Shown here piece by piece: positions 53,839 to 62,926 of a DNA stretch of 64,000 bases. The stretch lies in assembly GCF_000807775.2 (NCBI RefSeq), contig NZ_CP047385.1, positions 2,232,001 through 2,296,000 of the forward strand, in the 5' to 3' direction. The stretch is from Pandoraea fibrosis (GTDB taxonomy: Bacteria > Pseudomonadota > Gammaproteobacteria > Burkholderiales > Burkholderiaceae). The position numbers and the translations under genes were made by a program. Below the pieces are notes generated by a model. It worked only from the letters and a program-made list of their open reading frames with translations. It made no database searches and was not told the DNA's origin. Positions within the stretch are counted from its first letter, which is position 1, and each line of letters opens with the position of its first letter.

Positions 53839-54972
53839 TTAATCCGCACTCGCAGCAGGCGGTGCCTCGGAGAGTTCGGTGATGCGTTCGGCCAGCGCGC
53901 TGCACGACAGCGGTGACGAGCCTTCGGCTTTGTTGTTGATGATCACGTAGACCGGATGCCCGGCCATCGCGTAGTGCGTGGCGAGGGCGGCGAGTACGTC
54001 GCGCGTTGTCGGATCGGGATCGACGATCTTGTCGAACGGCGCGTACTTCGCTTTGGCTTGCTCGTAGCGGTGCGCGCTGTTCAGATTCCAACGCACGACG
54101 AGTGGGCCTGCGCCCGCTTCGTCGAGCATGGCGAGCGCTGCCGCCTGACGTTCCACATGAGGCATGCGAGCGTGCAAGCCAATGCAATAGCGCACGCCCA
54201 ACTGTCCCAATGCTCGCATGAGACGTGGCGTAAGCAGCGCGCCATCGCGAATTTCCAGTGCGTAACAAGGCCCGGGGGCGGCATTGCCGTCGGGCAATGT
54301 CGCCCCCTGCGGCAGAGGCGGCAGCGCAGCAAAAAACGCTTCGAGGCGTTGGATCAACGCAGGAATGTCGCGCAGCAACTCAACAGGCAATGGCGACACC
54401 TGAAACACTAATACGCCTGCTTTCGATCCGAGTCCGGCCAGACAGGGCGCGACGAATTGCTCGGTGGCAATGCGCGCATCGAGGAAACAGGGGTTCGCGC
54501 TCAGTCCTTCGCCTTTTTCGCCACGAACGACGGCATCGGTCACGACACTCGGCGCCTTGACGAGAAAGCGGAAGTCATCTGGCACCTGTTGCGCATATTT
54601 CTGATACTCGACGATCGACATCGGCTTGTAGAACGACCGGTCGATGCCGACGCAACGCAGCACCGGGTGACGGGCGTAAGCCGTGAGTCCCTGACGGGAG
54701 AGCTTGGTGTCGCTGTAGTCGTCGTCCCAGACGATGCCCTTCCACCCGGGGAACGACCACGACGAGGTGCCCAGTCGAATGTGGCCGGGCAACCGGTGGC
54801 CCAACGTCTGCATGTCGGGGGGAATGTCGGCAGCACCGACGCCGCCACGACGCGCTGCGCCTTGGCGAGGTTCGGTGCTATCCGTTGCGGGGGCGTTGCC
54901 ATCGACCTGCCTGGCATGTCCACCTGTCGGGGGATCGTCAGGCGGCGTGCCAAACAGATCGAACTGGCTCAT
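53839..54972 (-). CDS. DUF72 (YecE-like) family protein
   Basis: A 377-residue protein of the DUF72 TIM-barrel-like family, of unknown function. Motifs are 'IRLGTSSWSFPGWKGIVW', 'YARHPVLRCVGIDRSFYKP', 'FLVKAPSVVTDAV', 'LEIRDGALLTPRLMRAL', and 'PVYVIINNKAEGSSPLS'. The first 60 residues are a low-complexity extension. Its start overlaps the stop of the cyclopropane synthase gene (ATGA), so it is second in that operon. Confidence 0.9.
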   Translation of the reverse strand: MSQFDLFGTPPDDPPTGGHARQVDGNAPATDSTEPRQGAARRGGVGAADIPPDMQTLGHRLPGHIRLGTSSWSFPGWKGIVWDDDYSDTKLSRQGLTAYARHPVLRCVGIDRSFYKPMSIVEYQKYAQQVPDDFRFLVKAPSVVTDAVVRGEKGEGLSANPCFLDARIATEQFVAPCLAGLGSKAGVLVFQVSPLPVELLRDIPALIQRLEAFFAALPPLPQGATLPDGNAAPGPCYALEIRDGALLTPRLMRALGQLGVRYCIGLHARMPHVERQAAALAMLDEAGAGPLVVRWNLNSAHRYEQAKAKYAPFDKIVDPDPTTRDVLAALATHYAMAGHPVYVIINNKAEGSSPLSCSALAERITELSEAPPAASAD

Positions 54973-56189
54973 CGACTCTCGTGGTTGTCGTACATGTAAC
55001 GGCGTGACCAGGGCAGACGCGTGGCCGGCAGGCCCGCCTTGCGGCAAACGATTTGATAGATCGAGACGTGATCGTGCTCGAACGCATACGCGCAACCCGC
55101 AAGATACACGCGCCAGACACGGAAGCGCTCTTCGCCGGCCAACTGGCGCAGCGTGGGAGCGTGCGCTTCGAAGCGTTCGGACCAGAGCGTGAGCGTGCGG
55201 GCGTAGTGACGGCGCAGACTCTCCACGTCGCTCGCCTCGAGCCCGCCGCGCTGCATCGATTCCAGTGCCAGGCTGATGTGCGGCAACTCGCCGTTGGGGA
55301 ACACGTACTTGTCGATGAACTCGCCGCCCCCCATCGCCGTCTCGCCGCTATCCGGATCGGTCGATGTGATGCCGTGGTTCATGGCGACGCCGTCGTCCTT
55401 GAGCAGCGACGCGATCTTGGCGAAGTAGTCCTTCAGGTTCTTGCGCCCCACATGCTCGAACATCCCCACGCTCGTGATGCGGTCGAACTCACCTGTCACG
55501 TCGCGATAATCCTGAATACGGATTTCGATCTGGTTCTCGAGGCCGAGTGCCTTCACTCGCTGGGTGGCGAGATCGAACTGGTTCTGAGAGAGCGTGACGC
55601 CGACACACTTCGCACCGAATTTCTGCGCAGCGCGAATCACCAGTGCGCCCCAGCCGCAACCGATATCGAGCAGGGTCTGCCCGGGCTGCAACTGGATCTT
55701 GGTGAGGATGTGATCGATCTTTTTCTCCTGCGCCGTGTCGAGGTCTTCGTCGCCGTTTTCAAAGTAGGCACACGAATAGACCATGTTCTTGTCCAGCCAG
55801 AGCTGGTAGAACTCGTTCGACACGTCGTAGTGAAATTCGATCGAGCGTTTGTCGGACTTCTTGCTGTGATTGAAGTGGCGTACCGCCCGCTCCAGCGGAC
55901 CGATAGTCGAGAGACTGCTACCGGCGAGCGCGTAGCTCATGTCGATGACGTCGGCGAGCTTGCCCTCGACGTCGATTTCGCCCTTCACGTAAGCCTCTCC
56001 GAGATTGTCGAGGCTCGGACTCAGCAGACGCGTCATGGCCGCAGGGCCGTTGATGCGCAACGTTACGCTGGGGTTGTCGAAGGCACCGAAATCATAGTGC
56101 TGTCCATTCCAAAGCGCGAGCCGGATCGGCAGATTCGAAGACGTCTTGACGCCGCTGACCCAGTTTTCGAGTTTTTTCTCCCACAACAT
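54969..56189 (-). CDS. cfa: Cyclopropane-fatty-acyl-phospholipid synthase
   Basis: Adds a methylene from S-adenosylmethionine to double bonds of membrane lipids. The 406 residues include 'HYDVSNEFYQLWLDKNMVYSCAYF', the SAM motif 'TLLDIGCGWGALVIRAAQ', 'GVTLSQNQFDLA' and 'SVGMFEHVGRKNLKDYF', and a C-terminal 'FRVWRVYLAGCAYAFEHDHVSIYQIVCRKAG'. About 24 residues longer than the E. coli enzyme. Coupled to the DUF72 gene. It often helps acid tolerance in stationary phase. Confidence 0.95.
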   Translation of the reverse strand: MLWEKKLENWVSGVKTSSNLPIRLALWNGQHYDFGAFDNPSVTLRINGPAAMTRLLSPSLDNLGEAYVKGEIDVEGKLADVIDMSYALAGSSLSTIGPLERAVRHFNHSKKSDKRSIEFHYDVSNEFYQLWLDKNMVYSCAYFENGDEDLDTAQEKKIDHILTKIQLQPGQTLLDIGCGWGALVIRAAQKFGAKCVGVTLSQNQFDLATQRVKALGLENQIEIRIQDYRDVTGEFDRITSVGMFEHVGRKNLKDYFAKIASLLKDDGVAMNHGITSTDPDSGETAMGGGEFIDKYVFPNGELPHISLALESMQRGGLEASDVESLRRHYARTLTLWSERFEAHAPTLRQLAGEERFRVWRVYLAGCAYAFEHDHVSIYQIVCRKAGLPATRLPWSRRYMYDNHESR

Positions 56190-56302
56190 GGATATGCTCC
56201 AAGTGTCACCAAAAAAACTTCAATCCGTACCGCAGGCACGGTGACGTCTCCTCGTCAAAACGGGCGGGCAGGCGTACCGCGTCGGCGTAGCCGACACAAC
56301 GT

Positions 56303-56950
56303 TTAGGGGGACAGGCGCGCCACGCGCCACGACCCGTCGGCAAGCCGGAAATACTTGATGCGATCGTGCAGGCGCGATTCGCGGCCCTGCCAGAACTCGA
56401 TGGTCTCCGGCACCAGCCGGTAGCCACCCCAGTGCGGCGGGCGCGGCGGAGCGTCGCCGAACTGGCGCCGGAAATCCGCTTCGCGTTGCTCGATGATGCT
56501 GCGATCGGCCACTTCGGCGCTTTGCACCGAGGCCCAGGCACCCAGACGGGAGCCCACCGGGCGCGAGTGGTAATAAGCGTCGCTCTCGGCTTCGCTCACC
56601 TTGTCGACACGACCCTCGATGCGCACCTGACGCTCGAGTTCGATCCAGTGGAACAGCAGACAGCCATAGGGCGTGGCGGCCAGTTCCTGGCCTTTGCGCG
56701 ACTCGTAATTCGTGAAGAATGTGAACCCGCTTTCGTCCGCGCCTTTGATGAGCACGATGCGCGCGTCCGGCCGGCCATCCGGCGTGACCGTGGCGAGCGT
56801 CATGGCGTTCGGCTCGGCCAGTTGGGCGGCGAGCGCTTGCTCAAACCAAAGTCGGAATTGATCGAACGGGCTGGACGCCACGTCGGTCTCTGAAAGGGAG
56901 CCGAGGGCGTAGTTTTTGCGCAGATCCGCGAGAGAAAGCGTCTGAGTCAC
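56303..56950 (-). CDS. pdxH: Pyridoxamine/pyridoxine 5'-phosphate oxidase
   Basis: An FMN enzyme that makes pyridoxal 5'-phosphate. From the GTG at 56950 it has 215 residues, near the 218 of E. coli. '[41 protein letters not shown]', '[33 protein letters not shown]' and the end 'WRVARLSP' (motifs) are diagnostic. The frame is open further upstream, but without a start or family match. No clear ribosome-binding site at the GTG. Confidence 0.94.
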   Translation of the reverse strand: MTQTLSLADLRKNYALGSLSETDVASSPFDQFRLWFEQALAAQLAEPNAMTLATVTPDGRPDARIVLIKGADESGFTFFTNYESRKGQELAATPYGCLLFHWIELERQVRIEGRVDKVSEAESDAYYHSRPVGSRLGAWASVQSAEVADRSIIEQREADFRRQFGDAPPRPPHWGGYRLVPETIEFWQGRESRLHDRIKYFRLADGSWRVARLSP

Positions 56951-57234
56951 GACGATCGATATCAGTCTGTTGCGGTTGGGGGTTGCGACACAGTATAGCG
57001 AAGAGTCGGCGAGTGTGCGCGCGTGTCGATTTGTCGCATAGCGCAGCGCAGCGATCCTTCGGGAGCCCCGTGATGCGGGCATCTCGCGCCATGTGCTTGA
57101 TATTTAAGGAGTGAAGTAGTTTTGCCGGCCAGGCGTCGCCGGTCCCGAAATCGTGCGACGTGGGGCGACAAATCCCTGAGCCTGGCATGGGCATTGCTTC
57201 GACGGAACGAAACATGCCCGAGACCATCAGGAAT

Positions 57235-59334
57235 TCACGGCGCCTCCCGGCCAGACCCGAAAGTCGGCGTCGTTGCCGCTGGCGGCGGGTTGCCGGACGG
57301 GCGTCGTTGCGAGTTCGTTCTGGCGCCGCCGGTGCCGTTGGCATCGGGCACCGGTTTGACCTTGGACGGGTTCCGGCTCGCCGGATGCTGCAGGTTGGCG
57401 AGCAACTCGCCGCACGGGCTGTCCTTGCCGGGGCCGAGTTCAAGCAACGGCACGAGGGCGGTGTAGGGGGCGAGTACGCCCAGCGCGATGGCGCCGCCCG
57501 CGCGTGCCACCAGCGTCGGCACGTTGACGCCCACGTCCGGATGTTTGAACGTGCCGCGCACGTACAGCGGCGAGCGCAACGACAGCAGACCGAAATGCTT
57601 CGGTTCCGGCCGGATCGTCAGATTGAAGTGCTCGCGCTTGAGGTCGACCTGACCGGTCACGCCGATGCTCGTGTCGTCGGTGTCGATCACGAACGTGCGG
57701 GCGTCCATCAAGCCGTCTCGCACCGCGAAGTCCGCCGCCGCACAACGCATCTCGATCTGCTTGTCGCCGAAGAGCTTGGTGAGCACGATGTTCCCCACGT
57801 TGAGCCCAAGGTATTGCAGCAACAATTTGCTCATCGAGCCGCGGTCGATCAGCGTCTTGATCTCGCCGTTCGACGAGCCGGCCAACGCGGCAATCGAATT
57901 GCCGGTCGCGGTCAATGCGGCGTCGCCGTTCACTTCGCCGACGCTCGTCTTCATCAGATCGACATCGGGCAGCAACTGCTTCATTTGCAGATGACGCAGC
58001 GACACCTGCGAATCCACCTTCATCGGTTCGCTCTGTCCGTTGAGCACCAGCGTCGAGGTGATGCGTCCCCCGGCCACGCCGAATTCCAGCGGCCTGAGCG
58101 AGAGGACGCCGTCGTCAAGCACGATGTGCGTGACGAGATTGTCGATCGGCAGGCTCTTGTCCTTGATGATCTTGCGGCCGGTGAATTGCACGTCGGCGTC
58201 GATCGCACGCCAGCGATCGGTCTTGAAGGGATCGACCGGCAGGACCTTGTCGGAGGGCGGCGCTTTGGGCTTGCCCGTCAGGTCGCTGCCGCCCGACGGA
58301 TTCTGTCCGCCCACGACCGGCCCGAGGTCGACCAGCCGCAACTGGTTCGATACGACGGCGCCTTGCAGGACGTTGCGCGGCTCGCGTTGACGGAACACGA
58401 GCGTGCCCGACAGATCGCTCTGGCCGACCTTGCCCTGGAAACGCTCATAGCGCCATACGCCCGCAGTGTGCAGCAGGTGCCCGTTGGTCTCGTAGGCAGG
58501 GGTTTCCGGCAACAGCACGCCTGTGATCGGGTAGAGGTCGGCCATCGTCGGGCCGGACAGCCGCAGGTGCATGTCCAGCGCCGAGAGCGTGGCCGGGTTG
58601 GTGAACGTTCCGTTCGCGGCGATCTGGGTGCGGCCGATGCGCACGCTGGCGTCGAGCGGGTAGGGGTCGCCAGCGTCTTCAAGCGAGAGAACGTCGCCCC
58701 CGCGCGCCTTGCCCGTGACGGCGACTTTTCGGAAGGTGCCCTTGAGCGACACGCCGATGCCGTAAGGGGCCTGCCCGTCGATGGTGGCGATGTTCGCGGT
58801 GAGGTCGAGTTGCTGGGGAACGAGGTTGGCGCGTACCACGCCGTCTTCGAGAATCAGACGGCCGATGCGCAGTTTCCACGGAGACGGTTTGCCGTCGCCC
58901 TTCGTGAAAGTCCAGTTGTTCTGTCCGTCGGCCCGTTGCTCCACGATGACCTTGGGCGCGGACAAGGCCACTTCGGGCAGCACCACATGTTTGTCGAGCA
59001 GCGGCAGCCATTCGAGCGAGAACGTGAGCCGTCCGAGCGTGATCATGTTCGGCTCCTGACTCCACGCAACGTTGCCTAACACGATATCATTCGCGATCAG
59101 GCGAGGCCGCGGCAGCCAGCGCCCCAGTCCTGGGGCCTGTGCGTTCGGCGCCAGCCAGTGCAGCGAAAGGTCGCCCCGGATTTCGAACGGGCGACCGGTC
59201 GCGGTGCTCACTTCCCGGTTGATAAAGGGCCGGGCGTAGTTCCAGTCAAACCACGTGATGAACGCCGCGAATGCCAGCACGATGGCGACTATCGTGATCG
59301 CCAGCCATTTCAAGGACGTTACCCATCGCATCAT
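57235..59334 (-). CDS. AsmA-family membrane protein
   Basis: A 699-residue protein with one N-terminal helix ('LKWLAITIVAIVLAFAAFITWF') and a large periplasmic part. The AsmA N-terminus appears as 'ARPFINREVSTATGRPFEIRGDLSLHWL', and the C-terminal AsmA domain as 'GEVNGDAALTATGNSIAALAGSSNGEIKTLIDRGSMSKLLLQYLGLNV' (motif summary). These proteins are thought to move phospholipid across the periplasm. Start at 59334 or 59331. The start codon overlaps that of divergent tcdA. Confidence 0.93.
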   Translation of the reverse strand: MMRWVTSLKWLAITIVAIVLAFAAFITWFDWNYARPFINREVSTATGRPFEIRGDLSLHWLAPNAQAPGLGRWLPRPRLIANDIVLGNVAWSQEPNMITLGRLTFSLEWLPLLDKHVVLPEVALSAPKVIVEQRADGQNNWTFTKGDGKPSPWKLRIGRLILEDGVVRANLVPQQLDLTANIATIDGQAPYGIGVSLKGTFRKVAVTGKARGGDVLSLEDAGDPYPLDASVRIGRTQIAANGTFTNPATLSALDMHLRLSGPTMADLYPITGVLLPETPAYETNGHLLHTAGVWRYERFQGKVGQSDLSGTLVFRQREPRNVLQGAVVSNQLRLVDLGPVVGGQNPSGGSDLTGKPKAPPSDKVLPVDPFKTDRWRAIDADVQFTGRKIIKDKSLPIDNLVTHIVLDDGVLSLRPLEFGVAGGRITSTLVLNGQSEPMKVDSQVSLRHLQMKQLLPDVDLMKTSVGEVNGDAALTATGNSIAALAGSSNGEIKTLIDRGSMSKLLLQYLGLNVGNIVLTKLFGDKQIEMRCAAADFAVRDGLMDARTFVIDTDDTSIGVTGQVDLKREHFNLTIRPEPKHFGLLSLRSPLYVRGTFKHPDVGVNVPTLVARAGGAIALGVLAPYTALVPLLELGPGKDSPCGELLANLQHPASRNPSKVKPVPDANGTGGARTNSQRRPSGNPPPAATTPTFGSGREAP

Positions 59335-60169
59335 GAACAGTACCCCGTCGATCGTTGTTGCTCCGGTGCCTGTCACGCCATCGGAGGAAGATTTTGACGC
59401 GAACCGCCGTTTTGGCGGCATCGCGCGCTTATATGGTGATGACGGTCTCGCACGCCTGCGTGATGCCCACGTGGCCGTCATCGGCATCGGCGGCGTCGGT
59501 TCGTGGGTCGCCGAAGCACTGGCACGCAGCGCCGTGGGCCGACTCACGCTGATCGATCTCGATAACGTCGCCGAAAGCAATACCAATCGTCAGGTGCATG
59601 CACTGGACGGCAACTTCGGGAAACCGAAAGTTACCGCGATGGCCGAGCGAATCGTGGCCATCAATCCTGCTTGCCAGCTTACGCTTGTCGAAGACTTCGT
59701 GGCGCCGGAGAATCTCGACGCCATGTTGAGCGGCGGCTTCGACTGGCTCGTCGATGCCATCGACAGCGTGCGGGTGAAGACGGCGCTGATCGCCTGGTGC
59801 GTGGCGCACAAGCAGCGTCTGATCACCGTGGGCGGGGCGGGCGGTCAGATCGATCCGACACGGATTCGTATCGACGATCTTGCCCGCACGATCCAGGACC
59901 CGCTGCTGGCGAAAGTGCGTGCGCAATTACGCAAGCAACATGGTTTTGTCCGTGGGCCGAAAGCCAAGTTCAACGTGCCCGCCGTGTACTCGGACGAGCC
60001 CTTGCAGTACCCGGAAGCGGTCTGTGCACCGGGCGACGGCGCCGATGCGGCTCCGGGGCCACAGGGCCTGAACTGTGCCGGTTTCGGCTCAAGCATGTGT
60101 GTGACAGCGACATTCGGCATGGCAGCCGCTGCTCACGTTCTGAAGCAAATCACGAAGCGTGCCGCCTGA
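59333..60169 (+). CDS. tcdA: tRNA threonylcarbamoyladenosine dehydratase
   Basis: An E1-like (ThiF/MoeB fold) enzyme that dehydrates t6A37 of tRNA to the cyclic form, with ATP. The 278 residues have 'ANRRFGGIARLYGDDGL', the nucleotide loop 'VAVIGIGGVGSWVAEALARSAVG', 'LIDLDNVAESNTNRQ', 'DWLVDAIDSVRVKTALIAWC' and a C-terminal 'GSSMCVTATFGMAAAAHVL'. The ATG at 59333 overlaps the divergent asmA start (CATG). Works downstream of Sua5 (2301-3353). Confidence 0.93.
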   Translation: MNSTPSIVVAPVPVTPSEEDFDANRRFGGIARLYGDDGLARLRDAHVAVIGIGGVGSWVAEALARSAVGRLTLIDLDNVAESNTNRQVHALDGNFGKPKVTAMAERIVAINPACQLTLVEDFVAPENLDAMLSGGFDWLVDAIDSVRVKTALIAWCVAHKQRLITVGGAGGQIDPTRIRIDDLARTIQDPLLAKVRAQLRKQHGFVRGPKAKFNVPAVYSDEPLQYPEAVCAPGDGADAAPGPQGLNCAGFGSSMCVTATFGMAAAAHVLKQITKRAA

Positions 60170-60280
60170 TGGCCTACCTGACGTGCCCCTGTTTTACCAA
60201 GGCATGCGCGCCACGTCTGTAACCAAAAGTTACCAATCGCGGTCGACGTCTCGATCAACGTTTCGATATCTGAAATGACA

Positions 60281-60304
60281 ATGGCCGGGAGTGCTCCCGG
60301 CCAT
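60281..60304. terminator. Perfect palindrome between convergent tcdA and fadD
   Basis: ATGGCCGGGAG-TG-CTCCCGGCCAT, 11-bp arms, in the 209-bp convergent gap. No T-tract on either side, so termination would be weak or factor-aided. Confidence 0.5.
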
Positions 60305-60378
60305 GTGGGTGATCGTGTAATGTCAGCGGACTTTCGGCCGTTTCGTTATGTAGGACGAAATAACCCGCCGGACAGCGA

Positions 60379-62031
60379 TCAGCGCAATTCGCGACGAAGG
60401 ACCTTGCCCACCGGCGTCTTGGGCAGGTCTTTGCGGAATTCGATCACGTGCGGCACCTTGTAGTTCGTCAGGTGCTGGCGGCAGAAGTCGATGATGACCT
60501 TCTCGGTCAGATCCTGCGACTTCTTCACGATCACGGCTTTCACCGCTTCGCCAGTCCGCTCGCTCGGCACGCCGACAACGGCCGCTTCGAGCACGCCCGG
60601 GCACATCGCCAGCACGCTCTCGACCTCGTTCGGATACACGTTGAAGCCGGACACGATGATCATGTCCTTCTTGCGGTCGGTGATGCGCACATAGCCCTGT
60701 TCATCCATCGTGCCGATGTCGCCGGTGCGCAGCCAGCCGTCAGGCGTAATCGTCTTGGCCGTTTCGTCCGGCCGGTGCCAGTAACCCTTCATGACCTGTG
60801 GGCCGCGCACGCAGATTTCGCCTTCCTGACCGAAGCCGAGCGCTTCGTTGGCGTCGTTGCGGATACTGACGTCCGTCGACGAGATCGGCAGGCCGATCGA
60901 CCCGTTGAACTCGCTGCCGAGCGGGTTGATACACACGGCGGGTGACGTCTCCGTGAGACCGTAGGCTTCGATGAGCGGATGGCCGGTGACCTTCTGCCAG
61001 CGATCGGCCACCGCACGCTGCACGGCAGCGCCACCCCCCAGCGCGCACTTGAGCGCGCTGAAGTCGAGCTGATCGAACCCGGGGGTATTGAGCAATCCGT
61101 TGAAGAGCGTGTTCACGCCGGTCATGAACGTGAACTTCCATTTGCCCAGCTCTTTCACGAAGCCGGGCATGTCGCGCGGGTTGGTGATGAGCAGGTTGAG
61201 TGCGCCCAACTGGAGGAACACCAGGCAGTTCGCCGTCAGACAGAAGATGTGATAGAGCGGCAGGGCGGTGACGATGATCTCCTTGCCTTCCTCGAGACCC
61301 GAACCGACCCACGCGCGTGCCTGCAGCATGTTGGCGATCATGTTGCGATGCGTGAGCATCGCGCCCTTGGCGACACCCGTGGTGCCGCCCGTGTATTGCA
61401 GGAAGGCGATGTCGTCGTGACCCAGTTGCACTTCCTGATGCTTGGCGCGCGCGCCTTGCGCGAGCGCCGTGCGAAACGGCACCGCGTGGGGAATGCTCCA
61501 CGCGGGCACCATCTTCTTCACATGGCGCACGACGTAGTTCACGATCCAGCGCTTGGGGGCCGGCACGAGATCGCCGATCGCCGTCGTGATGACGTGCTTG
61601 ACCGGCGTGTTGGGCAGTGCCTTTTCCAGGGTGGCAGCGAAGTTTTCGATCACGACGATGGCGCCGCACTCGGCATCTTTGAGTTGATGCTCGAGTTCGC
61701 CGGCCGTGTAAAGCGGGTTGACGTTCACGACCACCATGCCGGCCCGCAGGATGCCGAAAACGGCGACCGGATATTGCAGCAGGTTCGGCGACATGATCGC
61801 CACGCGCGAGCCGCGCTCCAGTCCGGGCAGGCTTTGCAGATAGGCGGCAAAGTCGCGTGATTTGCGTTCGAGGTCCGCAAAGGTCATCGTCACACCGAGG
61901 TTGGTGAACGACGGGCGATCCGCGAACTTCTGGCAGCTTTGCAGGAACAGATCGTTCAGCGAACGATACATGTTGACGTCGATCTCGGCCGGCACGCCGG
62001 GCGGATAGCTCTTGAGCCAGACTTTTTCCAT
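60379..62031 (-). CDS. fadD: Long-chain fatty acid-CoA ligase
   Basis: Activates long-chain fatty acids for beta-oxidation. The 550 residues begin 'MEKVWLKSYPPGVPAEID', the usual FadD start, with AAGGAGG 6 nt upstream. 'LQYTGGTTGVAKGAMLTHRN' is the P-loop, 'LIEAYGLTETSPAVC' is A5, 'WLRTGDIGTMDEQGYVRITDRKKDMIIVSGFNVYPNEVE' covers the FACS signature, and 'LPKTPVGKVLRRELR' ends with the catalytic Lys region. Confidence 0.96.
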   Translation of the reverse strand: MEKVWLKSYPPGVPAEIDVNMYRSLNDLFLQSCQKFADRPSFTNLGVTMTFADLERKSRDFAAYLQSLPGLERGSRVAIMSPNLLQYPVAVFGILRAGMVVVNVNPLYTAGELEHQLKDAECGAIVVIENFAATLEKALPNTPVKHVITTAIGDLVPAPKRWIVNYVVRHVKKMVPAWSIPHAVPFRTALAQGARAKHQEVQLGHDDIAFLQYTGGTTGVAKGAMLTHRNMIANMLQARAWVGSGLEEGKEIIVTALPLYHIFCLTANCLVFLQLGALNLLITNPRDMPGFVKELGKWKFTFMTGVNTLFNGLLNTPGFDQLDFSALKCALGGGAAVQRAVADRWQKVTGHPLIEAYGLTETSPAVCINPLGSEFNGSIGLPISSTDVSIRNDANEALGFGQEGEICVRGPQVMKGYWHRPDETAKTITPDGWLRTGDIGTMDEQGYVRITDRKKDMIIVSGFNVYPNEVESVLAMCPGVLEAAVVGVPSERTGEAVKAVIVKKSQDLTEKVIIDFCRQHLTNYKVPHVIEFRKDLPKTPVGKVLRRELR

Positions 62032-62396
62032 GAGCGCCTCCTTGAATTTGGTTTTTATCGCATCGTCGTCGCCGGGGGAAGAGCTTGGGCGCGCGGTGCG
62101 TCGTTTCATCGCATTTCCGTCGGCAATGCAAGAGGGGGCTCCGGACGTGTCGTCTCCCCAGTCCGGTCTTGCATGCGCGATGCGCGCGCCAACATCGACG
62201 CGCTGCAAAAAGTCGTAGCATACCGTGCCGTTTCCGGTGGGAGCACATGGAAAGCCCTGATTTGATGCGGGTTTGCGTGGAGTAATTGTTCTAGCGGCAA
62301 AGGCTTGCCAGTGGAGGGGATTCCGCGCTAATCCCGCACGGAATGGCCGATGCGACGGACAATCCGCAGATGTGACAAAAGAATTGCAAAAAACGC

Positions 62397-62425
62397 TTGC
62401 GTGGCGGGCTGGTTTCTTACATAAT
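62397..62425 (+). promoter_or_regulatory. Promoter for the tRNA-Arg pair; rest of 62032-62439 has no gene
   Basis: TTGCGT (62397-62402) and CATAAT (62420-62425), 17 bp apart, with the first tRNA starting 14 bp later. The whole 408-bp gap between fadD and the tRNA has no convincing gene; it also must hold the fadD promoter. Confidence 0.55.
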
Positions 62426-62439
62426 TCTGTTCTCACGAC

Positions 62440-62516
62440 GCGGCTGTAGCTCAGTTGGATAGAGTACTTGGCTACGAACCAAGGGGTCGTGGGTTCGAAT
62501 CCTGCCAGCCGCGCCA
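62440..62516 (+). tRNA. tRNA-Arg(ACG), copy 1
   Basis: A 77-nt cloverleaf including encoded CCA. Acceptor stem GCGGCTG/CAGCCGC, anticodon stem CTTGG/CCAAG with loop CTACGAA (anticodon ACG, to be read as ICG), and T-loop GGTTCGAATC. Confidence 0.97.
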
Positions 62517-62525
62517 CCTAATTCG

Positions 62526-62557
62526 AGGGTCTCCTCACGGGGAGACCCTTAGTTTTT
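62526..62557 (+). terminator. Hairpin terminator after tRNA-Arg copy 1
   Basis: AGGGTCTCC / GGAGACCCT with a 6-nt loop, then TAGTTTTT. Confidence 0.85.
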
Positions 62558-62670
62558 CGGGAGAGTCCTTCCCAGTGACGCGCCGCATGTCATGTACATT
62601 CGGCCCGCGTCGATGAGAAGGCAACCGACAGCAGCAAGATCGTCTGATCGGTGTCTCACGTGCAGTAAGT

Positions 62671-62747
62671 GCGGCTGTAGCTCAGTTGGATAGAGTACTT
62701 GGCTACGAACCAAGGGGTCGTGGGTTCGAATCCTGCCAGCCGCGCCA
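62671..62747 (+). tRNA. tRNA-Arg(ACG), copy 2
   Basis: Identical over all 77 nt to the copy at 62440-62516, with anticodon ACG and encoded CCA. The flanks differ, so it is a gene duplication kept by function or by gene conversion. Confidence 0.97.
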
Positions 62748-62759
62748 ACTCAGTTGGCA

Positions 62760-62794
62760 AAAACGCTCCAGAGGCGAAAGCTTCTGGAGCGTTT
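62760..62794 (+). terminator. Terminator after tRNA-Arg copy 2
   Basis: AAAACGCTCCAGA-GGC / GCT-TCTGGAGCGTTTT with GAAA tetraloop and one G-U pair, T-rich end. Confidence 0.9.
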
Positions 62795-62926
62795 TCGTTT
62801 GTGCGGATGAAAAGCACGGCACTCGGCACAGATCGTCGCGCGTTGGCTCACATCGGCCGGCTTCCCTCACGTCGGGCACGACGACGTCCCTCCATCGAAC
62901 GCCATCACACCCGACGCTCATCGCCG

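Noticed and set aside
57160..59079. A 639-codon plus-strand open frame across asmA
   Set aside because: Antisense shadow of the AsmA gene; composition is Arg/His/Asp-rich and matches no family.
62440..62747. The two tRNA copies as attL/attR of an integrated element
   Set aside because: Only 154 bp lie between them, with no integrase or cargo, and both copies are complete genes with their own terminators.
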